This document shows positions 1 to 8,763 of a stretch of 64,000 bases of DNA, piece by piece. This DNA comes from Streptococcus australis (GTDB taxonomy: Bacteria; Bacillota; Bacilli; Lactobacillales; Streptococcaceae). Position numbers and translations under genes: made by a program. The notes beneath the pieces were generated by a model. The model had not been told where the DNA came from and made no database searches. It saw only the letters and a list, made by a program, of their open reading frames with translations. The stretch spans positions 1,612,001 through 1,676,000 of the forward strand of contig NZ_LR594040.1 of the NCBI RefSeq assembly GCF_901543175.1, given 5' to 3'. Positions within the stretch are counted from its first letter, which is position 1. Each line of letters starts with the position of its first letter.

Positions 1-587
1 ATCTTCAAAGGACCTTTTGAAAAATCATGGGCATCCATGGCACGCGCCTGAACTGGAGACGTGTGAGTACGGAGCAAGATTTCTTCAGTGATATAGAAAG
101 TATCCTGCATATCACGGGCTGGGTGGTCTTTTGGAAGGTTCATGCGTTCAAAGTTGTAGTAGTCTTTTTCAACTTCAAAACCATCCACGACTTGGTAACC
201 CATGCCGATAAAAATATCTTCGATTTCTTCACTGGTTTGTGTCAAAACGTGACGGTGACCAGTCGCAACTGGACGACCTGGAAGTGTCACATCGATGCTC
301 TCACTTGCTAGTTGAGCTGCAACTTTCTTTTCTTCCAAGAGCTTAGCTGTTTCTTCAAAAGCAGCTGTCAAGACATCACGAGCTTCATTGACGTGTTTCC
401 CGATGACTGGGCGCATCTCAGCAGAAACATCTTTCATCCCTTTGAGGATTTCAGTAAGCGATCCTTTCTTCCCAAGGACAGAGACACGTAAATCTTGCAT
501 CTCTTTTTCATTTTCAGCAGTAATCTGCTTCAAGCTAGCCAGCGTTTCTTCGCGAAGCGCTTTTAATTGTTCTTCAATAGTTGACAT
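1..587 (-). CDS. pheS: Phenylalanine--tRNA ligase alpha subunit, 3' part outside the window
   Basis: The first 195 or so codons of the alpha subunit of the alpha2-beta2 enzyme that charges tRNA-Phe. The reverse strand opens [14 protein letters not shown] and runs as one open frame to the window edge. It covers the N-terminal helical arm that contacts tRNA and the start of the catalytic domain ([11 protein letters not shown], then the [15 protein letters not shown] region). The start ATG has GGAGGAATT just upstream. A T-box leader precedes it, so transcription should rise when tRNA-Phe is uncharged. pheT would lie further left, outside the window. The identification is secure; only the 5' portion is visible. 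Confidence 0.95.
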   Translation of the reverse strand, partial: MSTIEEQLKALREETLASLKQITAENEKEMQDLRVSVLGKKGSLTEILKGMKDVSAEMRPVIGKHVNEARDVLTAAFEETAKLLEEKKVAAQLASESIDVTLPGRPVATGHRHVLTQTSEEIEDIFIGMGYQVVDGFEVEKDYYNFERMNLPKDHPARDMQDTFYITEEILLRTHTSPVQARAMDAHDFSKGPLK

Positions 588-611
588 AATTCCTCCATCA
601 GTCGCTCGTAG

Positions 612-815
612 ATAAAAAGAAAACCACATGTCAAAAACTCCACTCGGAGCGTTGACACGCGGTACCATCCGTTTCATCTGACAAGTCAGACCTTCATTTC
701 TAAATCCATGCGCAAGTGAATTCACCCAGCTTTCATATAGAGAGCTTGCAGTCACGGCTCTCCTCCCTGATATACTTCCCTTGAGTTACTAGTCTTGCGG
801 ATTTCTATTCGATTA
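612..815 (-). promoter_or_regulatory. T-box leader of pheS
   Basis: On the minus strand the leader carries the T-box core GGATGGTACCGCG (positions 658-670), followed by a terminator-type hairpin with arms CTCC/GGAG and flanking TGTCAA/TTGACA at about 629-655. About 60 nt before the core is a segment with GTGAATTCACTT, whose TTC is a plausible phenylalanine specifier codon. In this class uncharged tRNA pairs with the specifier and the antiterminator bulge and allows read-through. The gap from 588 to 897 is fully accounted for by this leader and its promoter. Confidence 0.9.
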
Positions 816-821
816 CTACAT

Positions 822-850
822 AGTTTATCAGATTTTTAGTTAAAAAACAA
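822..850 (-). promoter_or_regulatory. pheS promoter
   Basis: On the minus strand TTGTTT (845-850) and TAAACT (822-827) are separated by 17 bp. Transcription would begin near position 815, giving a leader of about 230 nt that contains the T-box. Confidence 0.7.
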
Positions 851-897
851 GTTAGATTAGACTAATTTCAATATAAAAAGGAACAAGACACAATTCA

Positions 898-1317
898 TTA
901 CCTATTTGTAGGATTTGTTTCATCTGCTTGCCTTTTCAATAAAAGAGTTGCTGCTTGATTAAAACCATCACACCAGTTATACCATTTTGCTTCATACTCA
1001 TCTTGAGGTAAGATACGGTCTTTTAAATCCAGAACAGAGTAAATCTTTCTTTCCTCGCAAGCTTGCGCATAGAGATGATACAGTTCATCACCACAATCTC
1101 TATCCCACTCAGCAGAAATCGTATCCCGACCTGCCAATAAAGTCTGATAAGCCCTGTGATGCCCGTCTGTAATCAACAAGCAATCTCCGAAGGTAAGAAC
1201 ACTGATTGGATTAATATTGGGCATTTCTGCCGACTGATAAAGCATCTGGATATTTTGTAACTTCTTTTCTGATAAGTATAGCTGACTCGGATGAAGATCT
1301 TTTATGTTGACTTTCAT
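898..1317 (-). CDS. ParB/sulfiredoxin-like domain protein, function unknown
   Basis: A 139-residue protein with a ParB-N/sulfiredoxin-like core: an N-terminal segment VNIKDLHPSQLYLSEKKL, then LLITDGHHRAYQTLLAG at about residues 47-63, where DGHHR resembles the GxxR signature of the fold. There is no helix-turn-helix part and no ParB arginine patch, so a role in chromosome partitioning is unlikely. Stand-alone proteins of this shape have been linked to nucleotide or phosphotransfer chemistry, but the substrate cannot be read here. The start has GAGGAGAAAGAA upstream. It lies 27 bp after the PAP2 gene on the same strand and may share its transcript. Confidence 0.6.
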   Translation of the reverse strand: MKVNIKDLHPSQLYLSEKKLQNIQMLYQSAEMPNINPISVLTFGDCLLITDGHHRAYQTLLAGRDTISAEWDRDCGDELYHLYAQACEERKIYSVLDLKDRILPQDEYEAKWYNWCDGFNQAATLLLKRQADETNPTNR

Positions 1318-1344
1318 TTCTTTCTCCTCAAAGGAATTTAATAT

Positions 1345-1995
1345 TTACTTCTGTATGCCTTTAAATCGCCATTGGAAGCGGAGCTTGTCATAGAAGGGAA
1401 ATTCGATAAACAAGACTCCCAAGCCCACACAGAGACTGGCAAGGACGTCTGATGGATAGTGAACTCCCAGATAGACCCTTGACACCAGTACACTGACTAG
1501 GTAGAGACCTAGCACGATTTGCACGATTTTTCTCCAGACTGGATCTTTAATTCGTTGACTGAGAATGACAATCAAAGTACCTACCATCAGTGTCACTGCA
1601 AGAGAATGCCCGCTTGGGAAGGAAAATCCCTTCTCCTCTACCAAGTGTAAGATAGCTGGCCGTGGGCGCTGGTAGATATTTTTAAAAGTCACGATTAAAA
1701 GACCAGCCAAAGCTAGATTGCCCGCCATGAAGTAGCTTTCTATCTTCCACTGCTTACGATAAAAGATAAAGGTTGCGATGGCAACCCAGGTGATAATCAC
1801 TGGGATATCAATCAAATGCGTAAGGGCACAGAACAGAACTGTCAAATAATCTGGCAAATCCCCACGAATAGCTGTCTGAATCGGTTGGTCAAAACCGACC
1901 AGCATTTCGGGGTAAAACTTAACCATATAGCCAAGTAGGACGAAAAGTAAAAGGGCAAAACTGCCCTTCATTAAAAATGTTTGTTTATCTCTCAT
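1345..1995 (-). CDS. PAP2-family membrane phosphatase
   Basis: A 216-residue integral membrane protein of the type 2 phosphatidic acid phosphatase family. All three phosphatase motifs are present: KNIYQRPRP (residues 105-113), PSGH (127-130) and SRVYLGVHYPSD (172-183), giving the two active-site histidines and the closing aspartate. Five or six hydrophobic segments surround them. Such enzymes remove phosphate from lipid substrates such as undecaprenyl pyrophosphate or phosphatidylglycerophosphate on the outer face; the exact substrate is not visible. Its ATG overlaps the last codons of ribU by 11 bp (ATGAGAGATAA), so the two are probably translationally coupled. Confidence 0.85.
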   Translation of the reverse strand: MRDKQTFLMKGSFALLLFVLLGYMVKFYPEMLVGFDQPIQTAIRGDLPDYLTVLFCALTHLIDIPVIITWVAIATFIFYRKQWKIESYFMAGNLALAGLLIVTFKNIYQRPRPAILHLVEEKGFSFPSGHSLAVTLMVGTLIVILSQRIKDPVWRKIVQIVLGLYLVSVLVSRVYLGVHYPSDVLASLCVGLGVLFIEFPFYDKLRFQWRFKGIQK

Positions 1996-2548
1996 AATGT
2001 TTTAAGGTTGGCTTCAAAAGGACATGTAACAACCAGAATGAAACGGCAAAGATTACACCTTCAATCAAGTTAAAAGGTAAGACCATAGTCATTAGGTAGT
2101 TGGAAAGTCCCAAAATTTTTCCAATATCGAAGTTAGCAAACTGCGCGTACAAAGGAACAGCATAGACATAGTTGAGAACCAACATCGCTGAAGTCAATCC
2201 TATAGTTCCCGCTAGAGATGCTAGTAGAAAACGAAGGGTGCTGCGTTCCTTTTTCCAAATCAAACCAAATGCGATAACAAAAACTCCCAAGGCTACAATA
2301 TTCATTGGCAACCCAATATAAGTATTCACTCCCTGGCTATTCAGAAGCAACTTCAAGAGTGAGCGCAACAAGAGAATCCCGATAGCAGCAGGCAAATCCA
2401 TCACCACCAAGCCCACAAGGACTGGCAAGATACTAAACTCGATCTTGAGGAAGGTTGCCGCTGGCAAGAGCGGAAAGTCAAAGTACATCAGCACAAATGA
2501 AATGGCTGATAAAATCGCAATGGTCGAAAGTCGACGTGTGTTTGTCAT
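1985..2548 (-). CDS. ribU: Riboflavin ECF transporter substrate-binding subunit
   Basis: A 187-residue, six-helix S component that binds riboflavin and works with the shared EcfA/A'/T energising module, which is not in this window. The N-terminal region (TRRLSTIAILSAISFVLMYF, then LKIEFSILPVLVG) matches RibU, and an FMN riboswitch sits directly upstream, which fixes the ligand. I start it at the ATG at 2548 (MTNTRR) because GGAGG lies 8 nt before it; an upstream in-frame start five codons earlier has no ribosome site. The PAP2 gene follows with overlap. Confidence 0.92.
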   Translation of the reverse strand: MTNTRRLSTIAILSAISFVLMYFDFPLLPAATFLKIEFSILPVLVGLVVMDLPAAIGILLLRSLLKLLLNSQGVNTYIGLPMNIVALGVFVIAFGLIWKKERSTLRFLLASLAGTIGLTSAMLVLNYVYAVPLYAQFANFDIGKILGLSNYLMTMVLPFNLIEGVIFAVSFWLLHVLLKPTLKHYER

Positions 2549-2704
2549 AGCAGGTTCCTCCAATTTTCTATAAAATCAGAAGAAGTTGGAAAGGATTCCT
2601 CTATCTATTCTCACTTTTTATATCCAAAAAGTTCCCCCTCACTCTTTTGAGCAAGCGGTTGCAATTTATCTATAAACTCGTCCGAACAGACAAAGCCATT
2701 CTTT

Positions 2705-2917
2705 CGTCTTCTCCCATCCAGACTATACTGTCGGTTGTGGAATCGCACCACATCAGCTTGCGCTCGCGGACTTCTTTAACTAAGATATTTTGGATTAATC
2801 TAGGCGTCGCAGTCGAAGATAATACTTGAGTATATCGAGACAAGACAACGAAGAGTAAGCCAAAATAGCTAGTTAAAGTCACCGCCGGTCGGGAATCACA
2901 CCCAGCCCTGAAGACCC
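2705..2917 (-). promoter_or_regulatory. FMN riboswitch (RFN element) with an enlarged variable arm
   Basis: The minus strand shows the conserved RFN blocks in order: GGGCTGGGTGTGATTCCCGA then CCGGCGGTGA (2880-2909), CCGCGAGCGCAAGCTGATG, GTGCGATTCCACAACCGACA, and AGTATAGTCTGGATGGGAGA (2707-2731). The aptamer senses flavin mononucleotide and shuts down riboflavin uptake genes when FMN is plentiful. The stretch between the GGCGGTGA and CCGCGAGC blocks is about 110 nt and forms a long helix of its own. The expression platform between 2549 and 2700 contains CTTTTTGGATATAAAAAG near 2615, but I see no clear terminator. Confidence 0.93.
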
Positions 2918-2959
2918 TTTAATCATAACAAAAAACGCTTGCAAGTGCAAGCATTTTGA

Positions 2960-3463
2960 TTATTTCAATTTATCTGCTTCATAGGTGTGAACAAGCTCAA
3001 GACCTGCAAAGTTCTGCTGACGAAGAGCCTCATAGACAATCATGCAGACGGTATTAGACACATTGAGACTGCGGACGTGTTCATCATTCATGGGAATACG
3101 GAGAACCTTCTCAGGATGTTCTCGCATAAATTCCTCTGGCAAACCCTTATCCTCACGTCCAAAGAGAAAATACTGGTCCTCATCGCTTGCCAAATTCGCC
3201 TCAGAATAAACCTTTTCTGCAAATTTGGAAATCAAGTAGAGTTTTCCCTTCATCTGAGACATAAAGTCTGCCAAGTTATCATAAAAATGAATCTCTAACT
3301 TATCCCAATAATCTAAACCTGCTCGCTTCATTTTGCGGTCATCAATAGGAAAGCCCATCGGTTTGATGATGTGGAGGGGAGAATTGGTCGCAGCGCAAGT
3401 ACGCGCGATATTACCTGTATTTTGTGGAATCTGAGGTTCAAATAAAACAATGTGATTTGTCAT
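2960..3463 (-). CDS. trmL: tRNA (cytidine/uridine-34 2'-O)-methyltransferase TrmL
   Basis: A 167-residue SPOUT-fold enzyme that methylates the ribose of the wobble nucleotide in leucine tRNAs using SAM. The family motifs are visible: [20 protein letters not shown] at the N terminus, [12 protein letters not shown] in the middle, and [19 protein letters not shown] near the end, which form the trefoil knot. The length matches YibK/TrmL proteins. I start at the ATG at 3463, preceded by AAAAGGAAGCCAATT; an upstream in-frame start would fall within the terminator sequence of the leader. It is a single-gene unit with its own promoter and leader. Confidence 0.9.
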   Translation of the reverse strand: MTNHIVLFEPQIPQNTGNIARTCAATNSPLHIIKPMGFPIDDRKMKRAGLDYWDKLEIHFYDNLADFMSQMKGKLYLISKFAEKVYSEANLASDEDQYFLFGREDKGLPEEFMREHPEKVLRIPMNDEHVRSLNVSNTVCMIVYEALRQQNFAGLELVHTYEADKLK

Positions 3464-3486
3464 AATTGGCTTCCTTTTATCATTGC

Positions 3487-3533
3487 AAAAAAATAGCCAC
3501 ACTGCCCGGAGTCAAGCTCAGCAAACAGCGTGG
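3487..3533 (-). terminator. Intrinsic terminator in the trmL leader
   Basis: On the minus strand CCACGCTG (3526-3533) pairs with CAGTGTGG (3497-3504) across a 21-nt loop, followed by CTATTTTTTT. It ends 23 nt before the trmL start codon and downstream of a clear promoter, so it is placed like an attenuator. Alternatively it ends a small independent RNA of about 100 nt. Confidence 0.7.
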
Positions 3534-3594
3534 TTAAGGCGTCGTTAACTTACCTCACAACAGGTTTGAAGTAAATCAGCGAAACTACTTTCTT

Positions 3595-3622
3595 AGTATA
3601 ACACTTTCAGAATCAATGTCAA
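3595..3622 (-). promoter_or_regulatory. Promoter of the trmL leader RNA
   Basis: On the minus strand a consensus TTGACA (3617-3622) is 16 bp from TATACT (3595-3600). The predicted start near 3588 gives about 125 nt of leader before trmL. The rest of the 3464-3864 gap (3623-3864) holds the upstream region of trkA and an unconvincing 62-codon frame that I do not call. Confidence 0.8.
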
Positions 3623-3864
3623 TAGAAACGACTTGATTTTTTTACTTTTTTTGATGATATTTTCATGTTTGGTCATTCCATTTCTGAAAAGGAGTAGTAA
3701 AAGAGTAAAATCACTTCAAATCGGAGACATTGTTATAGAAGTTAAGCAAATTTATCTTCAAAAACTTGAAAAAGTCCTTTCTTCCCCTAAAAATCGGCTT
3801 GGCAAGTGCATTTTTTGCTAAAAAAGGGTATGATAGTTACATCATGAAAAAGTAGGTTTTTTAT

Positions 3865-5214
3865 ATGAAAATTGTCCTTGTTGGTGGAGGGAAAGTCGGT
3901 TTTGCCCTCTGTCGTTCACTAGTAGCGGAAAAACATGACGTTGTCCTCATCGAGCAAAATGAAGCTGTACTTAACCATATTGTCAGCCGCTTTGATATCA
4001 TGGGCCTCCTTGGAAATGGTGCTGACTTTGCCATCTTGGAGCAAGCCGGTGTTCAAGAGTGCGATATCTTTATCGCCCTAACCGAATACGATGAAGTGAA
4101 TATGATTTCAGCGGTACTTGCTAAAAAAATGGGCGCTAAAGAAACCATCGTTCGAGTGCGAAATCCTGAATACTCTAATGCCTATTTTAAAGAGAAAAAT
4201 ATTCTTGGATTTTCACTTATCGTTAACCCAGAACTCTTAGCAGCCCGTGCCATCTCAAATATCATCGATTTCCCTAATGCCCTCTCAGTTGAGCGTTTTG
4301 CTGGAGGTCGGGTCAGCCTGATGGAGTTTGTTATCAAAGATTCTAGCGGTCTTTGTCAAATGCCAATCTCAGACTTCCGTAAAAAATTTGGCAACATCAT
4401 TGTCTGTGCTATGGAAAGAGACCATCAACTCATGATTCCAAGTGGTGATGTCACTATCCAGGACAAGGATAGGATTTTTGTTACGGGAAATCGTGTGGAT
4501 ATGATGCTTTTCCACAACTATTTCAAATCACGTGCAGTGAAAAGCTTGCTTATCGTTGGAGCTGGAAAAATTGCTTATTATCTACTTGGCATTTTGAAAG
4601 ACAGTCGCATCGATACCAAGGTTATTGAGATCAATCCTGAAAGAGCTCGTTTCTTTAGTGAAAAATTCCCAAATCTCTATATCGTTCAGGGAGATGGAAC
4701 TGCAAAAGACATATTACTAGAAGAAAGTGCTCCTAGCTATGATGCAGTCGCAACCTTAACTGGGGTTGATGAGGAAAACATCATCACCTCTATGTTTCTT
4801 GACCGTGTTGGCGTCCAGAAAAATATCACCAAGGTCAACCGGACCAGTCTCCTAGAAATTATCCATGCACCTGATTTTTCAAGTATCATCACACCCAAAA
4901 TCATCGCAGTGGATACCATTATGCACTTTATCCGTGGTCGGGTAAACGCCCAATACTCAGACCTTCAAGCTATGCACCATCTTGCAAATGGTCAAATTGA
5001 AACCCTACAATTCCATATCAAGGAAGCTAATAAAATGACTGCCAAACCCCTTTCACAGTTAAAATTGAAGAAAGAGGTTCTCATCGCAGCCATTATCCGA
5101 AAAGGAAAAACAATCTTCCCGACTGGAGAGGATATGCTTGAGGTAGGAGACCAGTTACTGATAATCACCCTGCTACCAAACATCACCAAGATTTATGATT
5201 TGATTGAGAGGTAA
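3865..5214 (+). CDS. trkA: Trk potassium uptake NAD-binding regulatory subunit
   Basis: A 449-residue cytoplasmic protein with two tandem RCK modules. The first Rossmann domain begins at IVLVGGGKVGFALC (residues 3-16), the second near residue 229 with LLIVGAGKIAYYLLG, and each is followed by a TrkA-C domain, the last ending at TLLPNITKIYDLIE. It forms the gating ring of the TrkH channel and responds to nucleotides; in streptococci such partners may also bind c-di-AMP. It lies 3 bp before trkH, so the two form an operon. The ribosome site (GTAGG) is weak. Length and domain order are standard. Confidence 0.93.
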   Translation: MKIVLVGGGKVGFALCRSLVAEKHDVVLIEQNEAVLNHIVSRFDIMGLLGNGADFAILEQAGVQECDIFIALTEYDEVNMISAVLAKKMGAKETIVRVRNPEYSNAYFKEKNILGFSLIVNPELLAARAISNIIDFPNALSVERFAGGRVSLMEFVIKDSSGLCQMPISDFRKKFGNIIVCAMERDHQLMIPSGDVTIQDKDRIFVTGNRVDMMLFHNYFKSRAVKSLLIVGAGKIAYYLLGILKDSRIDTKVIEINPERARFFSEKFPNLYIVQGDGTAKDILLEESAPSYDAVATLTGVDEENIITSMFLDRVGVQKNITKVNRTSLLEIIHAPDFSSIITPKIIAVDTIMHFIRGRVNAQYSDLQAMHHLANGQIETLQFHIKEANKMTAKPLSQLKLKKEVLIAAIIRKGKTIFPTGEDMLEVGDQLLIITLLPNITKIYDLIER

Positions 5215-5217
5215 AAA

Positions 5218-6657
5218 ATGAATAAAAGTATGATTCGTTACCTCCTCTCAAAACTTCTCTTGATTGAGGCTGTTCTCCTCCTAGTGCCCGTTAGCGTAGC
5301 AACCTATTATCAAGAATCCAGCCAAGTATTCACAGCTCTCTTTACAACAATTGGAATTTTAGTCCTTCTCGGTGGGCTGGGAGTCTTGCGAAAACCAAAA
5401 AATCAACGGATTTATGCCAAGGAGGGTGTCCTAATCGTTGCCCTCTGTTGGATTCTCTGGTCTTTCTTTGGTGGCCTCCCCTTTGTCTTTTCAGGACAAA
5501 TCCCCAGCATCATCGATGCCTTCTTTGAAATCAGTTCTGGTTTTACAACGACTGGTGCTACTATCCTAACAGATGTTTCCGTTCTTAGTCGTTCCCTCCT
5601 CTTCTGGCGAAGTTTCACCCACTTGATCGGAGGGATGGGGGTACTCGTCTTTGCACTTGCCATTATGGACAATGCCAAGAATAGCCACTTGGAAGTGATG
5701 AAGGCTGAGGTCCCTGGACCCGTCTTTGGCAAGGTCGTATCCAAGCTAAAAAACACTGCCCAGATTCTCTATCTGCTTTATCTGGCTCTCTTCTCCCTTT
5801 TTGTTGTTATCTACTACCTAGCAGGTATGCCTCTCTATGATAGTTTTGTCATCGCTATGGGAACAGCTGGTACAGGAGGATTCACCGTCTACAACGATGG
5901 AATTGCCCACTATGGTAGCTCACTCATCACCTATCTAGTTAGTATCGGAGTTCTGGTTTTTGGGGTTAACTTTAATCTCTACTACTACCTCATGCTCCGT
6001 CGGGTCAGGGCCTTCTTTGGAGATGAAGAACTGCGGGCTTATGTCATTATTGTCCTCGTGTCTACAGGTTTGATTACTCTCAATACCCTCCACCTTTACC
6101 AAGGTGTCTCTAAGAGTTTTGAGATGGCTCTCTTCCAGGTTTCCAATATCATCACGACAACTGGATTTGGTTACGGAGATATTACCAACTGGCCTCTCTT
6201 CTCCCAGTTTATCCTCCTCTTCCTCATGGGAATCGGTGGCTCAGCTGGTTCAACTGCTGGTGGTCTCAAAATTATCCGTGGACTCATCCTCACAAAAATT
6301 GCCAAAAATCAGATTTTATCTATTTTATCCCCTCACCGTGTCTTGACTCTGCATGTCAATAAAACCGTGATTGATAAGGATACCCAGCACAAGATTCTTA
6401 AATATTTTGCCATCTACGTGATGATTATACTCTCTCTCATCTTTATCGTCAGTCTTGATAGCAATGATTTTCTAGTCGTGACCAGTGCTGTCTTCAGCTG
6501 TTTTAACAATATCGGACCTATTCTAGGTACAACCTCTAGTTTTGCCATCTTTAGTCCCGTCTCTAAAATCCTGCTTTCATTTGCAATGATTGCGGGTCGC
6601 TTAGAGATATACCCCATTTTGCTACTCTTTATGAAACGAACTTGGTCTAAACGTTAA
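5218..6657 (+). CDS. trkH: Trk potassium channel/transporter membrane subunit
   Basis: A 479-residue polytopic membrane protein of the SKT family with four pore-loop repeats. The selectivity-filter segments appear in order as SSGFTTTGATIL, MGTAGTGGFTVY, SNIITTTGFGYGDI and FSCFNNIGPILG. It conducts K+ inward and pairs with the TrkA ring encoded just upstream. The gene ends with a strong terminator. A second, unrelated K+ importer (KimA type) lies at 35133-36977. Confidence 0.93.
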   Translation: MNKSMIRYLLSKLLLIEAVLLLVPVSVATYYQESSQVFTALFTTIGILVLLGGLGVLRKPKNQRIYAKEGVLIVALCWILWSFFGGLPFVFSGQIPSIIDAFFEISSGFTTTGATILTDVSVLSRSLLFWRSFTHLIGGMGVLVFALAIMDNAKNSHLEVMKAEVPGPVFGKVVSKLKNTAQILYLLYLALFSLFVVIYYLAGMPLYDSFVIAMGTAGTGGFTVYNDGIAHYGSSLITYLVSIGVLVFGVNFNLYYYLMLRRVRAFFGDEELRAYVIIVLVSTGLITLNTLHLYQGVSKSFEMALFQVSNIITTTGFGYGDITNWPLFSQFILLFLMGIGGSAGSTAGGLKIIRGLILTKIAKNQILSILSPHRVLTLHVNKTVIDKDTQHKILKYFAIYVMIILSLIFIVSLDSNDFLVVTSAVFSCFNNIGPILGTTSSFAIFSPVSKILLSFAMIAGRLEIYPILLLFMKRTWSKR

Positions 6658-6668
6658 TTATAATTACA

Positions 6669-6704
6669 ATTCCCCTTTTACAAGATAGTAAAAGGGGAAT
6701 TTTT
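6669..6704 (+). terminator. Terminator after trkAH
   Basis: ATTCCCCTTTTA and TAAAAGGGGAAT form a 12-bp stem around CAAGATAG, followed by TTTTTC. It is A/T-flanked on both sides and could act in either direction. Confidence 0.85.
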
Positions 6705-6707
6705 CTA

Positions 6708-6739
6708 TTAAAAATGAGAAGACCTTTCGGGTCCTCTCC
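6708..6739 (-). terminator. Terminator after amiF
   Basis: On the minus strand GAGAGGACCCGAAAGGTCTTCTC folds on itself and is followed by ATTTTTAA. It ends the ami operon and sits back to back with the trkH terminator. Confidence 0.8.
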
Positions 6740-6747
6740 TAGTCTGT

Positions 6748-7677
6748 TTATTTTTTAAGAGCTTCTTTGTATCGAGCAACTTCCGCTTGGTTAGCCCAAA
6801 CATAGTGACCTGGACGAATTTCTACCATAGATGGCTGATCTGTCTCATAGTCATGTTGGTCAGGATCGTAAACTTTCAAGACCTTCTTGCGTTCCAAGAT
6901 TGGGTCTGGAATCGGTACAGCAGATAGAAGTGCTTGAGTGTATGGGTGGACAGGATTGTTAAACAACTCCTCTGTCTCCGCCACTTCAACGATAACTCCC
7001 TTATAGATAACCGCGATACGATCTGAGATAAAGCGAACAACTGACAAGTCATGCGCGATAAAGAGATAAGTCAAGCCCAACTCTTTTTGGAACTTCTTGA
7101 GCAAGTTCAAAACTTGCGCACGCACTGATACGTCCAAGGCTGAAATTGGCTCATCTGCAATAACAAAATCAGGTTCCATCACAAGGGCACGGGCAATCCC
7201 GATACGCTGACGTTGACCACCAGAAAACTCGTGTGGATAACGGGTCAAGTGTTCTTTCAAAAGTCCAACTTCATGGATCATCTTTTGAACTTTTTCTTTT
7301 CGATCTTCTTCATCTTTAAACAAGTGGTAGTTGTAAAGACCTTCAGAGATGATATAGTCAACCGTCGCACGTTCATTCAAGCTGGCTGCAGGGTCCTGGA
7401 AAATCATCTGGATACGACGAATCAAATCTGATGATTCCTTCTGAGATTTTTTCCCATTGATCTTATGACCATCAAAAATGATCTCACCTTTACTGGTATT
7501 ATTTAAACCGATAATGGCACGACCAATCGTTGTTTTCCCACTACCAGACTCACCTACAAGAGAGAAAGTTTCTCCCTTGTTGATAAAGAAGTTGGCGTTT
7601 TTAACTGCGACAAACTTCTTACTTCCTTCACCGAAGGAAATTTCTAAATCTTTAATTTCTACTAATTTTTCAGACAT
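6748..7677 (-). CDS. amiF: Oligopeptide ABC transporter ATPase AmiF
   Basis: A 309-residue ABC ATPase. Walker A is [11 protein letters not shown] near residue 37, the signature is [16 protein letters not shown], Walker B is [13 protein letters not shown], and the C terminus has the oligopeptide/nickel extension with [16 protein letters not shown]. It pairs with AmiE to power import of peptides delivered by AmiA through AmiC/AmiD. The start follows AGGAGGAAGGAA and lies 10 bp after amiE. It is the last gene of amiACDEF. The symbol rests on operon order and family match. Confidence 0.93.
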   Translation of the reverse strand: MSEKLVEIKDLEISFGEGSKKFVAVKNANFFINKGETFSLVGESGSGKTTIGRAIIGLNNTSKGEIIFDGHKINGKKSQKESSDLIRRIQMIFQDPAASLNERATVDYIISEGLYNYHLFKDEEDRKEKVQKMIHEVGLLKEHLTRYPHEFSGGQRQRIGIARALVMEPDFVIADEPISALDVSVRAQVLNLLKKFQKELGLTYLFIAHDLSVVRFISDRIAVIYKGVIVEVAETEELFNNPVHPYTQALLSAVPIPDPILERKKVLKVYDPDQHDYETDQPSMVEIRPGHYVWANQAEVARYKEALKK

Positions 7678-7687
7678 TTCCTTCCTC

Positions 7688-8755
7688 CTAGTCTTCTAGA
7701 TGAGCAAAGCCCATTTTATCACGAATTTTGTCATGCAAATCTGCGATGACCTCAGGTTTTTCAACTTTAGGAGCATTCTCATGAAGCAACCAAGTCTTAG
7801 CCCAGTGAGTATCAGTGACTGAAAACTGAGGTGCTTTTTGTTCAAAGTCAATTTGCATAGCATAATCTGAACGAAGGGCAAAAGCATCACCTTTCAACTC
7901 AGTATAAAGAGACGGTGGTGTTCCTGGGATAGAGTACAATTCTCCTTTATCGTCAGCAAGCTGAGGCAAGCTAGACAAGAGACTCCAAGTATATGGATGA
8001 CGTGGGTCGTAGAAGACTTCCTCAACAGTTCCGTATTCTACAATTTCCCCAGCATACATAACCGCTACCTTATCCGCAATACTTGCTACCACACCAAGGT
8101 CATGGGTGATAAAGATAATGGTAAAGTGGTACTCATTTTGTAAAGTTTTAAGCAAATCAATGATTTGCGCTTGAATGGTTACATCAAGGGCCGTTGTTGG
8201 CTCGTCACAGATTAAGATATCTGGACGACATGCAAGGGCAATCGCGATAACGATACGTTGACGCATCCCTCCAGAATATTGGAAAGGATACTCGTCAAAA
8301 CGTTTTTCAGCATCTGGAATTCCGACCTTGTTCATATAGTCGATTGCCATCTCTTTGGCTTCCTTGGCTGTTTTTCCTTGGTGTTTAACGATAACTTCAG
8401 TGATTTGGCTACCGATTGTATTGATTGGGTCCAAACTTGTCATAGGGTCTTGGAAGATGGTCGCAATTTTAGCACCACGAATCTTCTCCCATTCCTTGTT
8501 AGAAGTCAAGGCTGTCAAGTCTTGTCCACGATAGTCGATACTTCCTTGGGCAATACGTCCATTATCTTCTAACATCCCTGTAAAGGTCTTTGTTAAAACT
8601 GATTTACCAGAACCTGACTCACCTACCAAGGCAAGAACTTCCCCTTCAATCAGGTCTAGAGAAACTCCTCGGATAGCTGTCAGAACTTTGTCACGAACGT
8701 CAAATTCCACGACAATATCGCGAGCAGTCAAAATTACATTATTTTCTTTTGTCAT
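7688..8755 (-). CDS. amiE: Oligopeptide ABC transporter ATPase AmiE
   Basis: A 355-residue ABC ATPase that forms a heterodimer with AmiF. It shows Walker [13 protein letters not shown], signature [16 protein letters not shown] and Walker [16 protein letters not shown], with the oligopeptide-type C-terminal segment ([18 protein letters not shown], then IPGTPPSL). It is longer than AmiF, as is usual for the D-subunit type. It is 8 bp downstream of amiD and in the same operon. Confidence 0.93.
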   Translation of the reverse strand: MTKENNVILTARDIVVEFDVRDKVLTAIRGVSLDLIEGEVLALVGESGSGKSVLTKTFTGMLEDNGRIAQGSIDYRGQDLTALTSNKEWEKIRGAKIATIFQDPMTSLDPINTIGSQITEVIVKHQGKTAKEAKEMAIDYMNKVGIPDAEKRFDEYPFQYSGGMRQRIVIAIALACRPDILICDEPTTALDVTIQAQIIDLLKTLQNEYHFTIIFITHDLGVVASIADKVAVMYAGEIVEYGTVEEVFYDPRHPYTWSLLSSLPQLADDKGELYSIPGTPPSLYTELKGDAFALRSDYAMQIDFEQKAPQFSVTDTHWAKTWLLHENAPKVEKPEVIADLHDKIRDKMGFAHLED

Positions 8756-8763
8756 GTCTACTC

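Noticed and set aside
987..1172. Plus-strand frame opposite the ParB-like gene
   Set aside because: Shadow of the minus-strand coding frame; no ribosome site and no promoter.
2647..2882. Open frames on both strands inside the ribU leader
   Set aside because: They lie within the FMN riboswitch and have no ribosome sites.
3633..3821. A 62-codon plus-strand frame between trmL and trkA
   Set aside because: No ribosome site, no protein-like conservation I recognise and low-complexity start; treated as chance.
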